This document shows, one piece after another, positions 1 to 8,804 of a stretch of 64,000 bases of DNA. This DNA is from Gammaproteobacteria bacterium RIFCSPHIGHO2_12_FULL_63_22 (GTDB taxonomy: Bacteria > Pseudomonadota > Gammaproteobacteria > Xanthomonadales > Xanthomonadaceae): NCBI GenBank assembly GCA_001801685.1, contig MGYJ01000047.1, forward strand, positions 74,738-138,737. The letters are read 5' to 3'. Position 1 is the first letter of the stretch, and the number at the start of each line of letters is the position of its first letter. The translations under genes and the position numbers were made by a program. Below the pieces are notes generated by a model. The model was not told the DNA's origin. It searched no databases and saw only the letters and a program-made list of their open reading frames with translations.

Positions 1-477
1 CGCCTGCTGGCCGTAGCCAAGGCGCTGGCTGCGCGCCTGGCGAAACTCGATCCGGCCAACGCGGCGGTATACCAGCAACGCCTCGCTGCGTTCAGCACGC
101 GCTGGACTGCCGCGACCAAACGATGGGAAGCGAAGGCGGCGCCCTTGAAAGGCCGCAACATCGTCGTGCACCACGACAGTTGGATCTATCTCACGCAATG
201 GCTGGGGATGAAGCAGATCGGAGCGCTCGAACCCAAGCCCGGCGTGCCACCGACCAGCGGCCACCTGGCGGCACTGGTGCAAACGACAAAGGCGTCCAAC
301 ACCCTGGCCATCGTCAGGGGCGCCTATCAGGACGCCAAGGCGAGTGAGTGGCTGAGTTCGCGCACCGGCGTTCCCGCGATCAGCCTGCCGTTCACGGTGG
401 GCGGCGACGCTACATCGAAGGACCTGTTCGGCATGTTCGATTCCACGTTGGACAAATTGCTGGGGGCCGCGAAGTGA
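1..477 (+). CDS. Metal ABC transporter substrate-binding protein (ZnuA-like), 3' part
   Basis: The frame is open from the first base of the window, so the 5' part lies outside it; 158 residues are visible. The protein is the C-terminal lobe of a cluster A-I (ZnuA/TroA-type) periplasmic binding protein that would capture Zn2+ or Mn2+ and deliver it to the membrane permease. Supporting features are the strand with two histidines (VVHHDSW), the stretch rich in Pro and Gly before the next histidine (PPTSGH), and the late ISLPFTVGGD segment, where this family carries its last Asp ligand. The stop overlaps the start of the permease gene by 4 bp, so the two are translationally coupled. The metal (zinc or manganese) cannot be settled from this part alone; zinc is suggested by the Zur-like gene at 28 kb. 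Confidence 0.85.
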   Translation, partial: RLLAVAKALAARLAKLDPANAAVYQQRLAAFSTRWTAATKRWEAKAAPLKGRNIVVHHDSWIYLTQWLGMKQIGALEPKPGVPPTSGHLAALVQTTKASNTLAIVRGAYQDAKASEWLSSRTGVPAISLPFTVGGDATSKDLFGMFDSTLDKLLGAAK

Positions 478-1286
478 GCCTGCAGATCCACTGGGAAGGC
501 CTGGATGCCAGCATCCTCGGTCCCGCCTGCGTGGCCGGTTTGATCGTGCTGGCCACGCACGTGCCGCTGGGCAAGCAAGTGCTCGCGCGCGGGATCATCT
601 TCATCGACCTTGCGATCGCACAGATCGCTGCCCTTGGCGTGATCGCCGCCGGTTTTTTCGGCGTGGACGAACACGGCTTCGGCGTGCAGGTTGCCGCTGC
701 CATCGCGGCATTGCTTGGCGCCGCGTTGCTGGCCTGGACGGACCGTCGCTGGCCCGACTACCAGGAGCCCCTGATCGGGACCCTCTTCGTGTTGGCGGCA
801 ACGGGCGCCTTGTTGTTGCTGAGCAACAATCCGCAAGGCGGCGAACACCTCAAGGACCTGTTGGTCGGGCAAATCCTTTGGGTGAGCTACGCGCAGTTGC
901 TGCCCGCAGCAATCCTTTCGGCGCTGTTGCTCGGCTTCATGTGGTGGCGTCGTGGGCGCCTGGCGGGCCTGGCGTTCTACGCGCTGTTCGCACTGGCCAT
1001 CACCACTTCCGTGCAACTGGTCGGCGTCTACCTGGTTTTCGCGAGCCTGATCGTGCCTGCGCTGGCCACGGCAGGCATGCGCGGCAAGCATCGCTTGCTC
1101 GCCGCTTATCTCGTGGGCATTGCCGGCTACGCATCGGGACTGGTCTTGTCGGCAGTGCTGGACCTTCCCAGCGGCGCCCTGATCGTCTGGACACTGGCCG
1201 CGTGTGCGCTTGCCGCACAACTGGTCCCGTCAGTGCGTCGGTCGCATCCGGCGCAGTCCGCACCCGAGGCCGTTTTCGAGGGTTGA
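474..1286 (+). CDS. Metal ABC transporter permease, ABC-3 family (ZnuB-like)
   Basis: A 270-residue integral membrane protein made almost entirely of hydrophobic helices, matching the ABC-3 (ZnuB/MntB) permease family in length and in the helices around IFIDLAIAQIAALG and TTSVQLVGVYLVFASLIVPALA. It would form the inner-membrane channel for the metal delivered by the upstream binding protein. I start it at GTG 474, which overlaps the upstream stop (GTGA); a longer in-frame start at 348 would lie wholly inside the binding-protein gene. No ATPase gene follows, so the ATP-binding subunit is presumably upstream of the window. An untypical feature is the charged, Pro-rich C-terminal tail. Confidence 0.85.
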   Translation: MSLQIHWEGLDASILGPACVAGLIVLATHVPLGKQVLARGIIFIDLAIAQIAALGVIAAGFFGVDEHGFGVQVAAAIAALLGAALLAWTDRRWPDYQEPLIGTLFVLAATGALLLLSNNPQGGEHLKDLLVGQILWVSYAQLLPAAILSALLLGFMWWRRGRLAGLAFYALFALAITTSVQLVGVYLVFASLIVPALATAGMRGKHRLLAAYLVGIAGYASGLVLSAVLDLPSGALIVWTLAACALAAQLVPSVRRSHPAQSAPEAVFEG

Positions 1287-1363
1287 ACAAAGCGCGCGCG
1301 AAGTCAGGACGAAGTATCCTAGGTGCGCCCGCTGCCGGCGCCCCACTACCCGGATACCCCATC

Positions 1364-3172
1364 ATGTCCCGACTCCTCCTTCCGCTCGTTTCGCTGATCG
1401 TCGTGTTGGCCGCCTGCTCGCCCAAGGCACCGGAGCCCGCGCCGCCCGCGACAACCAGCACGACACCCGCCGTGTCGGAAGCGGACACGCAGTTCAACGA
1501 CCTTTCGGCGCGCTGGCTCGATGGCGCGATGCGTCTGAGCCCTGTGTTCGCGACGCAAATCGGCGACCATCGCTTCGACGCCGAGCTCGATGACCTCAGC
1601 CCCGAAGGCCGCGCCAAGAGCCTGGCTTTCTCCAAGTCGCTGCTGGCCGACCTGGAAAATATCGATCGCAGCAAGCTGTCGCGGGAAAACCAGGTAGACG
1701 CATCGGTCTTGCGCAACCAGTTGCGCTACGACATCTGGGGCTACGAAAGCCTGCAGTCCTGGGCCTGGGATCCGATGATGTACAGCCAGTTGGCCGGTGG
1801 CGCGATCTACTCGCTGGTTGCCCGCGATTTCGCGCCGTTGCCCGACCGCTTGCGCAATGCCACGCTGCGCATGGAAAAGATCCCGATGCTGTTCGCGCAG
1901 ATGCGCGCCAACCTCGATCCGGCGCGCGTGCCGCAAATCCACGCGCAAACGGTAGCCAAGCAGAACAAGGGCATCCTCAGCCTGATCGACGAACTGATCG
2001 TGCCGCATGCGGGCGACTTGGCGTCGGCCGACCGGCAGAACCTGGAAGCAGCCATCGCCACCTTGCGCAAGGCCGTGGACGAGCACCAGGCGTGGCTGGA
2101 CAAGACCCTCGTGCCGAAGGCAAAAGGCGATTTCCGCATCGGCCAGCAGTTATACGACCAGAAGCTCGCTTTCGCCCTCGATTCCCAGCTGTCACGCGCT
2201 GACATCCGCAGCCGCGCCGAAGCCGAACTGACCCGCGTGCGCGCCGACATGTACTCGGTGGCGCGTGGCGTCCTGGCCGGGCGCGAAGGCGCGCCGGAAA
2301 CCCCCGAGGCGCCCTCGGCCGCGCAGCGACAGGCTGCGATCCAGGCAGCATTGGAGCTGGCCTATGCCGACCGTCCGACCCGCGACAAGGTGGTTGAAAC
2401 CGCCAAGTCCACGCTCGCCACCGCGACCGATTTCGTGCGCGCCAAGGACCTGATCACGTTGCCTGACGCGGCGGTGAAGGTGATCCTGATGCCCGAGTTC
2501 CAGCGTGGCGTTTCGGTAGCGTATTGCGATTCGCCCGGGCCGCTCGACAAGTCCCTGGATACTTTCTACGCCGTATCGCCGATTCCCGACGACTGGACCG
2601 ACGAGCAGACCACGTCCTACCTGCGTGAGTACAACACCCGGTCCATCGACGAACTGAGCATCCACGAAGCGATGCCCGGCCATTACGTGCAGATCTGGCA
2701 TTCGAATAAATATCCGTCCGTGCTTCGCGCCGTGCTGTCGTCGGGTTCTTTCGTCGAAGGTTGGGCCGTGTACGCCGAGAAGGTGATGGTTGACGCCGGT
2801 TACCGCGACAACGATCCGCTGTACCACCTGATCCAGTTGAAGTGGTACCTGCGCGTCATCACCAACGCCATCATCGACCAGGCCATCCACGTCGACGGCA
2901 TGAGCCGCGACGATGCGATGAAGCTGATGACCGAAATGGGCTTCCAGGAAGAGCGCGAAGCCGCCGGCAAGTGGGTGCGTGCGCAATTGAGTTCCACGCA
3001 GTTGCCGACCTACTTCGTGGGCGTGCAGGAACACTACGACCTGCGTCGCGCCGTTGAGGAAAAACAGGGCGACGCCTTCAAGCTCAAGGACTACCACGAC
3101 AAGGTGTTGTCGTTCGGATCGCCATCGGGTCGCTACGTACGCGCCCTGATGCTCGACCAGCCGATCGAATAG
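1364..3172 (+). CDS. DUF885 family lipoprotein, putative metallopeptidase-like hydrolase
   Basis: 602 residues. The N-terminus is a lipoprotein signal peptide with lipobox LAAC at Cys18, so the protein is probably anchored in the outer membrane or periplasm. The rest matches DUF885, a family of mostly helical proteins that resemble zinc carboxypeptidases. The key family motif HEAMPGH is at 434-440, followed by Glu465 in SFVEGWAVYAE, the arrangement expected for two His and one Glu zinc ligands. The start at ATG 1364 is chosen because it puts the signal peptide first; the frame is open upstream through another gene. No Shine-Dalgarno is visible; a TATCCT hexamer at 1315-1320 could be the -10. 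The substrate is unknown. Confidence 0.85.
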   Translation: MSRLLLPLVSLIVVLAACSPKAPEPAPPATTSTTPAVSEADTQFNDLSARWLDGAMRLSPVFATQIGDHRFDAELDDLSPEGRAKSLAFSKSLLADLENIDRSKLSRENQVDASVLRNQLRYDIWGYESLQSWAWDPMMYSQLAGGAIYSLVARDFAPLPDRLRNATLRMEKIPMLFAQMRANLDPARVPQIHAQTVAKQNKGILSLIDELIVPHAGDLASADRQNLEAAIATLRKAVDEHQAWLDKTLVPKAKGDFRIGQQLYDQKLAFALDSQLSRADIRSRAEAELTRVRADMYSVARGVLAGREGAPETPEAPSAAQRQAAIQAALELAYADRPTRDKVVETAKSTLATATDFVRAKDLITLPDAAVKVILMPEFQRGVSVAYCDSPGPLDKSLDTFYAVSPIPDDWTDEQTTSYLREYNTRSIDELSIHEAMPGHYVQIWHSNKYPSVLRAVLSSGSFVEGWAVYAEKVMVDAGYRDNDPLYHLIQLKWYLRVITNAIIDQAIHVDGMSRDDAMKLMTEMGFQEEREAAGKWVRAQLSSTQLPTYFVGVQEHYDLRRAVEEKQGDAFKLKDYHDKVLSFGSPSGRYVRALMLDQPIE

Positions 3173-3198
3173 TCGCAGTTGCCGGGAGGGGCGAGACC

Positions 3199-3741
3199 AT
3201 GGATTTCTTCAATCGCATCAGGGCCTGGTGGCGCCCCGCGCCGGAACCAGAAAAGGTGTTCGAACCCGAGGTCGAGAGCACCGACCGCCGCGTGAAGGAA
3301 CGGCGCAATGCCGCGCCGGGCACGCGGGTGCTGATCATCGACGACTCGGCAACCATCGTCGCGTTGTTGCGAAGGATGATGCGGCAGAACGACCTGGTCA
3401 CGCTGGAGGCCGGCGATGCAGAAGCAGGCATCGAGATTGCCCGCGGCCAAGTTCCGGACCTGATCTTCCTGGATATCGTATTGCCCGGGATGAATGGTTT
3501 CGCCGCGCTTCGCGCATTGCGCCGCGATCCCATCACGCGCGACATCCCGATCATCATGATCAGCGGCAACGAGCAGGCCACCGAAGAGTTCTACGTGCAG
3601 CGCATCGGCGCCGACGATTTCATGAAGAAGCCGTTCTCGCGCGCGGAAGTTTTCGCCCGCATCGAACGCCTGCTCGACGACGAGCAGAAGCCCCGGCGCA
3701 TCAACCCCGTGGCGACGGGCGCCGAACCGGAAACCGTTTGA
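3199..3741 (+). CDS. Response regulator, single receiver domain (PilG/PilH-like)
   Basis: 180 residues with one CheY-like receiver domain at about 43-160 and no output domain. The phosphorylation pocket is complete: Asp48 and Asp49, acceptor Asp92 (in IFLDIVLPG), Ser122 and Lys144 (in MKKPF). The first 40 residues are charged and Trp-containing, an extension beyond a plain CheY, and the last 20 are also extra. Stand-alone receivers of this kind are typical of PilG/PilH twitching-motility or chemotaxis signalling, but no pil or che gene is near, so the partner kinase is unknown. A strong Shine-Dalgarno (GGGAGGGG) precedes ATG 3199. It ends 6 bp from the convergent GFA gene. Confidence 0.85.
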   Translation: MDFFNRIRAWWRPAPEPEKVFEPEVESTDRRVKERRNAAPGTRVLIIDDSATIVALLRRMMRQNDLVTLEAGDAEAGIEIARGQVPDLIFLDIVLPGMNGFAALRALRRDPITRDIPIIMISGNEQATEEFYVQRIGADDFMKKPFSRAEVFARIERLLDDEQKPRRINPVATGAEPETV

Positions 3742-3747
3742 CCCCCA

Positions 3748-4095
3748 TCAGTGGCTGAGCCCGTCGTAGGGCGTGACCACCAGGGAAGACAAGTCCACGC
3801 CGTCAAGGCAACGCACGTTGACCGCGGCCGACATCGGCTTGTCCGCATCGGCGCTTTCGCTGAAGGGCGAAATTCCGCAGGTCATGCAGAAATGGTGGTG
3901 GATGGCGTGCTTGTTGAAGGTGTAGGTGCCGAGGTCGCTGACGGCGGTGAGCAGGCGCAGGTTGGCGCGCGGCACGAACCACAGCAGCCCGCCCCGCTTC
4001 TTGCAAAGCGAACAGTTGCAGTCGACGACGGGGCCGATTTCCCCGTCCACTTCGAAGCGGATCTTGCCGCAGTGGCATCCACCGGTGTAGGTCAT
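3748..4095 (-). CDS. GFA family zinc-binding protein
   Basis: 115 residues matching the GFA family, small proteins named after a proposed glutathione-dependent formaldehyde-activating enzyme. The cysteine pattern is complete: Cys7 and Cys9 (GCHCG), Cys26, Cys28 and Cys31 (CNCSLC), Cys70 and Cys73 (FCMTCG), enough for the two zinc sites of the fold. The enzyme role is doubtful for most members, so the function here is open. GGGGAG lies just before the ATG. The gene is convergent with the response regulator and divergent from the DUF2383 gene. Confidence 0.85.
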   Translation of the reverse strand: MTYTGGCHCGKIRFEVDGEIGPVVDCNCSLCKKRGGLLWFVPRANLRLLTAVSDLGTYTFNKHAIHHHFCMTCGISPFSESADADKPMSAAVNVRCLDGVDLSSLVVTPYDGLSH

Positions 4096-4153
4096 GGCAG
4101 GCTCCCCGAGCGTCTGAAGGCCCTATTAAAGCCCTGAACGGCCCAAATAACCG

Positions 4154-4225
4154 AATATTCATGTCCGGTTTGTTAATATTTGCCCACTTCATGAATCCCG
4201 GCCCCGGCTCCTGCCCCCAGGAGCC
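4154..4225. promoter_or_regulatory. AT-rich intergenic patch and hairpin between divergent genes
   Basis: The 273-bp gap 4096-4368 has no gene. It holds an AT-rich patch that stands out from its surroundings, with AATATT at 4154-4159 and again at 4175-4180 (21 bp apart, two helical turns), and a perfect 8-bp hairpin GGCTCCTG/CAGGAGCC at 4206-4225 with no T-tract. These probably belong to the control region of the divergent genes on either side. Which gene they serve is not clear. Confidence 0.35.
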
Positions 4226-4368
4226 AGCGTAGAGCCTTTGCGCCACGTCCCGGGCGGATGCCGGACTGCACCCGCCCCGACCTGCCCGCCGGGTCCAATC
4301 GACCAGCCAGTCCACCGGACAGCCTTTGCTGCCCGCCGACCGGCGCCGCTACAGTACAGGAGCGTCCG

Positions 4369-4806
4369 ATGAGCGAAACCGCCTGCTTCCTCCATGACCT
4401 GATCCAGATCAGCCGCGATGGCACTGAATTCTATGAAGAGGCCGCGCGAACGGTTTCCGACAAGAAGCTGAGCCGGGTGTTCACGGACATGGCCAAGGCC
4501 AAGACGACGCTTGCCGACAACCTGCTGGTGGAGCTCAAGCCCGGCACCAAGCCCGGCGCCAAGTCCATCGACCTGGTGAGTGACGTCGTGCAGACCTACG
4601 CCGGCATCGGCCGCGGCTTCAAGGCCGTCAACTCCGCGCACATCACGGCGATGGAACAGAGCGAAACCCAGATCCAGGGTTCGCTGCAGAAGGTCGTGAT
4701 GGACCGTGACAACAGCTTCGTCATCCGCGTACTCGCCAAGCAGTACGTGCACACCGCCGAAAACCTCAAGGCCGAACTGCGCAGCCGCAAGCGCTCCCTG
4801 GCCTGA
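4369..4806 (+). CDS. DUF2383/PA2169-family four-helix-bundle protein
   Basis: 145 residues, nearly all helical, resembling the DUF2383 (PA2169) family of ferritin-like four-helix bundles. Recognisable features are the opening FLHDLIQISRDGTEFYEEAA, a typical first helix in which Asp, Glu and Tyr are spaced as in the family, and the third and fourth helices containing HITAMEQSE and AKQYVHTAENL. The family has no proven biochemical role and is often linked to stress. I choose ATG 4369 because AGGAG precedes it; the frame is open upstream. The stop lies 13 bp before srkA, so the two are likely co-transcribed, which also hints at a stress role. Confidence 0.75.
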   Translation: MSETACFLHDLIQISRDGTEFYEEAARTVSDKKLSRVFTDMAKAKTTLADNLLVELKPGTKPGAKSIDLVSDVVQTYAGIGRGFKAVNSAHITAMEQSETQIQGSLQKVVMDRDNSFVIRVLAKQYVHTAENLKAELRSRKRSLA

Positions 4807-4819
4807 TGCAGGACCCGGG

Positions 4820-5815
4820 ATGCGCGCTGAAACGCCCGCTCCCTTCGGTGACCTGACGCCCGAGGCGATCCTCGCCTCGGTCGAAAGCCTCGGACTGGCC
4901 ACGGATGGCCGCGTCCTGGCACTGAACAGTTACGAAAATCGCGTTTACCGGATCGGCATCGAAGACAGCGCACCTCGCGTGCTCAAGTTCTATCGCCCGG
5001 GCCGCTGGTCCGATGCGGCCATCCTCGAAGAACACCGCTTCAGCCAGGAATTGCTCGACAACGATCTTTCCGTCGTCGCGCCGGAAGTATTGGCCGGAAC
5101 CACCCTCCATCACCACGCCGGGCATCGCTTCGCGATCTTCCCGATGCAGGGCGGGCATGCGCCCGAGCCGGGCGACCGCGAAACGCTGAAGCAGATTGGT
5201 CGAACGCTCGGCCGCATGCATGCCGTTGGTGCACGCACGTCGTTCTCGCATCGCGGCACGCTCAACGTCCAGCAGCACGCGATCGACTCCGTGTCCTACC
5301 TGCTCGATGCCGACTGGCTGCCTGCCGAACTCGAAGAAAACTTCGAAGCGCTCTGCCACCTGCTGCTCGACCAGATCGAGGACGCGTGGGCGGACTGCGG
5401 CGAGTTCAAGACCTTGCGCCTGCATGGCGACTGCCATCCGGGCAACATCCTGTGGCGCGACGGCCAGCCGCATTTCGTGGACCTCGACGACACGATGATG
5501 GGTCCAGCGATGCAGGACCTGTGGATGCTGTGCACCGGCGACGCCGCTGCCCGCGGCGAACAGATGGGCTGGCTGCTGCAGGGCTACGAACTCTTCCACG
5601 AGTTCGATCATCGCCAGCTGGGCCTGATTGAAGCCTTGCGCGCCATGCGCCTGCTGCACTTCCACGCCTGGATCGCCCGTCGCTGGTCGGACCCGGCTTT
5701 TCCCGCGGCCTTTCCGTGGTTCGAATCGCCCCGGCACTGGGAAGGCGTGATCGTGCAGCTGCAGGAACAACTGGTCGCGATGCGCGAACCGGTGCTCGAA
5801 CTTCCGCGAGCCTGA
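4820..5815 (+). CDS. srkA: Stress response serine/threonine kinase SrkA (YihE)
   Basis: 331 residues, the length of E. coli SrkA (328). The protein is an aminoglycoside-phosphotransferase-fold kinase that in E. coli protects cells from stress-induced death and antagonises MazF. The family signature [14 protein letters not shown] is near residue 30. The catalytic loop LHGDCHPGN has His202 and Asp204, and the metal-binding [11 protein letters not shown] has Asp221, Asp223 and Asp224. The start at 4820 follows a short gap after the DUF2383 gene; the upstream open frame overlaps that gene. In E. coli srkA precedes dsbA, but no dsbA is present here; peptide methionine sulfoxide reductases follow instead. 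Confidence 0.9.
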   Translation: MRAETPAPFGDLTPEAILASVESLGLATDGRVLALNSYENRVYRIGIEDSAPRVLKFYRPGRWSDAAILEEHRFSQELLDNDLSVVAPEVLAGTTLHHHAGHRFAIFPMQGGHAPEPGDRETLKQIGRTLGRMHAVGARTSFSHRGTLNVQQHAIDSVSYLLDADWLPAELEENFEALCHLLLDQIEDAWADCGEFKTLRLHGDCHPGNILWRDGQPHFVDLDDTMMGPAMQDLWMLCTGDAAARGEQMGWLLQGYELFHEFDHRQLGLIEALRAMRLLHFHAWIARRWSDPAFPAAFPWFESPRHWEGVIVQLQEQLVAMREPVLELPRA

Positions 5816-5951
5816 ACGGCTGGCAACAAGAACGGAGCCGCGTGGATCGACCGCCCCTCCGCCGGACTCTTTATCGGCAAGCCGGTCCCCTTCTTCACTC
5901 CATGCTGCGCAGGGGTCGGCCTATCCTTTGCCCGAACCCGGAGATTCGTCG

Positions 5952-6545
5952 ATGTCGTCCCAAACCAATCACTCCATCAACCTGTCACGTCGCCGATGGC
6001 TGGGCGGTTCCGTACTGGCGCTTGCCGGCATGGGCCTGGCCTGCTCGCGGCAAGGCGCCGCGGCGGGTGCGATCGCCGCGGCGGGACCGCCCGCGATGGT
6101 GGACATCCTGGCCGTGGACAACAGCGGCAAATCGCGCAAGATCCTGCGCGTGCCCAAGGTGGTGAAGCCGCTGGAAGAATGGAAGAAGTTGTTGTCGCCG
6201 AAATCCTTCTACGTCGCGCGTGAAGGCGGCACCGAGCGGCCTTTCAGCGGTGAATACAACGACCTGCACGACAAGGGCATCTTCCGTTGCATCTGTTGCG
6301 GAACCGCCCTGTTCGATTCTGCGACGAAGTTCGACTCCGGCACGGGCTGGCCCAGCTTTTGGCAGCCGATCGCGCCGCAGAACATCGTCGATCGCGAAGA
6401 CCGGACCTTCGGCATGGTGCGCACCGAAACCCTGTGCCGACGCTGCGATGCGCACCTGGGCCACGTGTTCGACGACGGACCGCGTCCCACCGGCTTGCGC
6501 TATTGCATGAACTCGGTTGCCTTGCGCTTCATTCCCCTCGCCTGA
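5952..6545 (+). CDS. msrB: Peptide-methionine (R)-S-oxide reductase MsrB, exported
   Basis: 197 residues. MsrB reduces the R form of methionine sulfoxide in proteins. The zinc site is CxxC twice (Cys113/Cys116 and Cys162/Cys165) and the catalytic cysteine is Cys185 in RYCMNS. Unlike the cytoplasmic enzyme, this one has an N-terminal export signal with a twin-arginine motif (SRRRWLGG, residues 12-19), so it should be exported folded by Tat. A cysteine follows the hydrophobic segment (Cys31), but the preceding residues are a poor lipobox. ATG 5952 is preceded by GGAG; a TTG at 5928 would add eight residues before the signal. It lies 16 bp from msrA, forming an exported repair pair. Confidence 0.93.
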   Translation: MSSQTNHSINLSRRRWLGGSVLALAGMGLACSRQGAAAGAIAAAGPPAMVDILAVDNSGKSRKILRVPKVVKPLEEWKKLLSPKSFYVAREGGTERPFSGEYNDLHDKGIFRCICCGTALFDSATKFDSGTGWPSFWQPIAPQNIVDREDRTFGMVRTETLCRRCDAHLGHVFDDGPRPTGLRYCMNSVALRFIPLA

Positions 6546-6561
6546 CCAGAGAACGCATCCC

Positions 6562-7293
6562 ATGATCTCCCCTTCGATTGAAAAACACGGAACCCTGTTT
6601 CGCGCAGCGGCGATTGCCATGCTGATGCTGGCGGCGGCGACAAGCTCCGCATCGGGCGGCCAGGACAATGCCGTCGCGTCCAGAGCCACGCCGCAAGCAC
6701 GTCCTGCGCTGCAAACTGCAGTCTTCGCCGGCGGCTGCTTCTGGGGCGTCGAGGCCGTGTTCGAACATGTGCGCGGCGTGATGGACGTCCGGTCCGGCTA
6801 TGCGGGCGGCAACGCCATTACCGCCAATTACGACACCGTCGTCGGCGGCCGGACCGGCCATGCCGAGGCCGTGCAAGTCGTGTACGACCCGGCGGTCATC
6901 AGCTACGGGCAATTGCTGAAGGTATTCTTCTCGGTCGCCCACGACCCGACCCAGTTGAATCGCCAGGGCCCGGACCGCGGCACGCAGTATCGATCAGCCA
7001 TCTTCTACGCCAACGCCGCGCAGCAGCGCGCGGCCACGGCTTACATTCGCGAAGTCGGCAAGGCTGGCGTTTTCGGCACCAAGCCGATCGTCACGCAGGT
7101 GACGCCGTTGGTGAAGTTCTTCCCGGCCGAGGACTACCACCAGGATTTCGCGCGGCTCAATCCGAACCACCCGTACATCCGCTATTGGGATGCGCCGAAG
7201 GTCGCGCATCTCAAGCGCGACCTTCCCGAACTTTTCGTGGTTCAGGACATGCAGAAGAAACTGAGCTTGTTGCCGTCGGGATCGCGGAAATAG
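6562..7293 (+). CDS. msrA: Peptide-methionine (S)-S-oxide reductase MsrA, exported
   Basis: 243 residues. MsrA reduces the S form of methionine sulfoxide in proteins. The catalytic motif GGCFWG puts the nucleophile at Cys59; the HDPTQLNRQGPDRGTQYRS stretch and the late YHQDF are also family signatures. No further cysteine is seen in the C-terminal part, so the resolving step may use another thiol. The first 30 residues are a Sec-type signal peptide (hydrophobic IAMLMLAAATSSAS), so the enzyme acts in the periplasm like its neighbour MsrB. The 3' end overlaps the convergent VOC gene by 52 bp. Confidence 0.93.
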   Translation: MISPSIEKHGTLFRAAAIAMLMLAAATSSASGGQDNAVASRATPQARPALQTAVFAGGCFWGVEAVFEHVRGVMDVRSGYAGGNAITANYDTVVGGRTGHAEAVQVVYDPAVISYGQLLKVFFSVAHDPTQLNRQGPDRGTQYRSAIFYANAAQQRAATAYIREVGKAGVFGTKPIVTQVTPLVKFFPAEDYHQDFARLNPNHPYIRYWDAPKVAHLKRDLPELFVVQDMQKKLSLLPSGSRK

Positions 7294-7610
7294 CCCGCAT
7301 GGAAATTGTCACCGCGGGGGCCCGCCGGGCCCTCGTCGGTGGCGCCGAGCGACATGGCCTTGTTGTACATGCGGTCTACCATCGCCGGATCCTTCGCTTC
7401 CAGCGCCACCATCACGCCATTTCCGACCGTGGCCGCATTGCCGTCGAAAGGCTTGGTCAGGGCAATGCCCGGCGACTCGGGCGTTACGGTCCAGGCGATG
7501 AAGGTGTCGAACTCCATGAAGCGCTTTGCGCCCATCTCGGCCAGCAGCGCATCGTAGAAGGCAGCTGCACGCGGCAGGTCGTTGGTGCCCAGGGTCACAT
7601 AGCCAATCAT
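7242..7610 (-). CDS. VOC family (glyoxalase/bleomycin-resistance-like) protein
   Basis: 122 residues with a vicinal-oxygen-chelate fold: an opening IGYVTLGTNDLPRAAAFYDA strand-helix unit and a closing GYFRDPDGNKLSFF unit. The glutamate that binds metal at the end of glyoxalases is replaced (NKLSFFCM), so metal binding is uncertain and the substrate is unknown. I start at the ATG at 7610, which has GGAG upstream; the longer open frame runs into the pyrC promoter. A TACACT hexamer on this strand at 7643-7638 is a plausible -10. Its last 17 codons overlap the end of msrA tail to tail. Confidence 0.8.
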   Translation of the reverse strand: MIGYVTLGTNDLPRAAAFYDALLAEMGAKRFMEFDTFIAWTVTPESPGIALTKPFDGNAATVGNGVMVALEAKDPAMVDRMYNKAMSLGATDEGPAGPRGDNFHAGYFRDPDGNKLSFFCMS

Positions 7611-7637
7611 CGGGTTGCTCCGTCGGTAGGTCCGCGA

Positions 7638-7658
7638 AGTGTAATCGTGCATTAAACT
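7638..7658. promoter_or_regulatory. Divergent -10 elements for the VOC gene and pyrC
   Basis: On the minus strand TACACT (7643-7638) precedes the VOC gene with a short leader that contains GGAG. On the plus strand TAAACT (7653-7658) is followed by 6 nt and then the pyrC ATG at 7665, with no Shine-Dalgarno. Transcription starting 6-8 nt after the hexamer would begin at the ATG, so pyrC mRNA would be leaderless. No convincing -35 is seen on either strand. Confidence 0.5.
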
Positions 7659-7664
7659 GCCGTC

Positions 7665-8714
7665 ATGAGCCCCGATACCCTGACCCTCGCCCGTCCCGAC
7701 GACTGGCACCTGCACCTGCGCGATGGCGACAGCCTGGCCGCAGTGCTGCCCGATACCGCGCGCCGTTTCGGCCGCGCCATCGTCATGCCCAATTTGTTGC
7801 CGCCCGTGCGCAATGTCGACGACGCGATGGCCTATCGCGGACGGATCCTGGCGTCGCTGCCCGCCGGCATGCGCTTCGAGCCCCTGATGACGCTATACCT
7901 GACCGAGGCCACCACGCCGGCCGATGTTCGCGCGGCCAAGGCCAGCACCCACGTGCACGCCGTGAAGTATTACCCCGCCGGCGCAACCACGAATTCCCAA
8001 TCGGGCGTCACCGACCTTGCCCGTTGCGATGCCGTGTTCGAGGCGATGCAGGAAATTGGCCTGCCCTTGCTTTTGCATGGCGAAGTGACCGATGCCGACG
8101 TGGACGTGTTCGACCGCGAAGCGGTCTTCATCGAACGCCATCTGCAGCGCCTGGTGGATGCCTTTCCGCGCCTGAAGATCGTGCTCGAGCACGTGACCAC
8201 GCGCGAAGGCGTCGACTTCGTGACCAGTGCAAGGCCGGGCGTGGCCGCGACGCTGACCGCGCACCACTTGCTGCTCAATCGCAATGCCCTGTTTCGCGGC
8301 GGGCTGCGGCCGCATGCGTATTGCCTGCCGGTGGTGAAGCGGGAACGGCATCGGCAGGCGTTGATGGATGCAGCCACTTCCGGCAACCCGCGTTTCTTCC
8401 TCGGCACGGACAGTGCGCCGCACGCGAAAAGCGCCAAGGAATCGGGCTGTGGTTGCGCCGGAATCTACACGGCGCACGCGGGCATCGAGCTCTACGCCGA
8501 AGCATTCGACGCCGCCGGCGCGATCGATCGGCTCGAGGCGTTCGCCAGTTTCCATGGGCCTGACTTCTACGGGCTCGCTCGCAATACTGAGACGATCACC
8601 CTCACCAGGCAGCCATGGCAGGTGCCGGACGAGCTGCCTTTGGGCGCAGTGGCGCTGGTGCCGATGCGCGCAGGCGAGACGATTGGCTGGCGCCTGCAGG
8701 ACACCCAGGCATAG
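7665..8714 (+). CDS. pyrC: Dihydroorotase
   Basis: 349 residues, the size of the E. coli-type (class II) dihydroorotase, which closes N-carbamoyl-aspartate to dihydroorotate in pyrimidine synthesis. The metal-binding HLHLRD is at 15-20, and the lysine that is carboxylated to bridge the two zinc ions is Lys101 in [15 protein letters not shown] and LEHVT carry further histidine ligands and FLGTDSAPH carries the catalytic Asp. The gene stands alone, divergent from the VOC gene, and appears to have a leaderless promoter. There are no other pyr genes in the window. Confidence 0.95.
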   Translation: MSPDTLTLARPDDWHLHLRDGDSLAAVLPDTARRFGRAIVMPNLLPPVRNVDDAMAYRGRILASLPAGMRFEPLMTLYLTEATTPADVRAAKASTHVHAVKYYPAGATTNSQSGVTDLARCDAVFEAMQEIGLPLLLHGEVTDADVDVFDREAVFIERHLQRLVDAFPRLKIVLEHVTTREGVDFVTSARPGVAATLTAHHLLLNRNALFRGGLRPHAYCLPVVKRERHRQALMDAATSGNPRFFLGTDSAPHAKSAKESGCGCAGIYTAHAGIELYAEAFDAAGAIDRLEAFASFHGPDFYGLARNTETITLTRQPWQVPDELPLGAVALVPMRAGETIGWRLQDTQA

Positions 8715-8804
8715 GCCTGGACGGAGTCCGAAGTCCGCCTCCGATTGCGTTCATCTAGACGGGGGTAACCGTCCGGCTACCCGAGCGCCAAGGGAACACC
8801 GTCC

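Noticed and set aside
4154..4225. The intergenic hairpin as a terminator
   Set aside because: It has no T-tract and lies upstream of both divergent genes, not after a gene.
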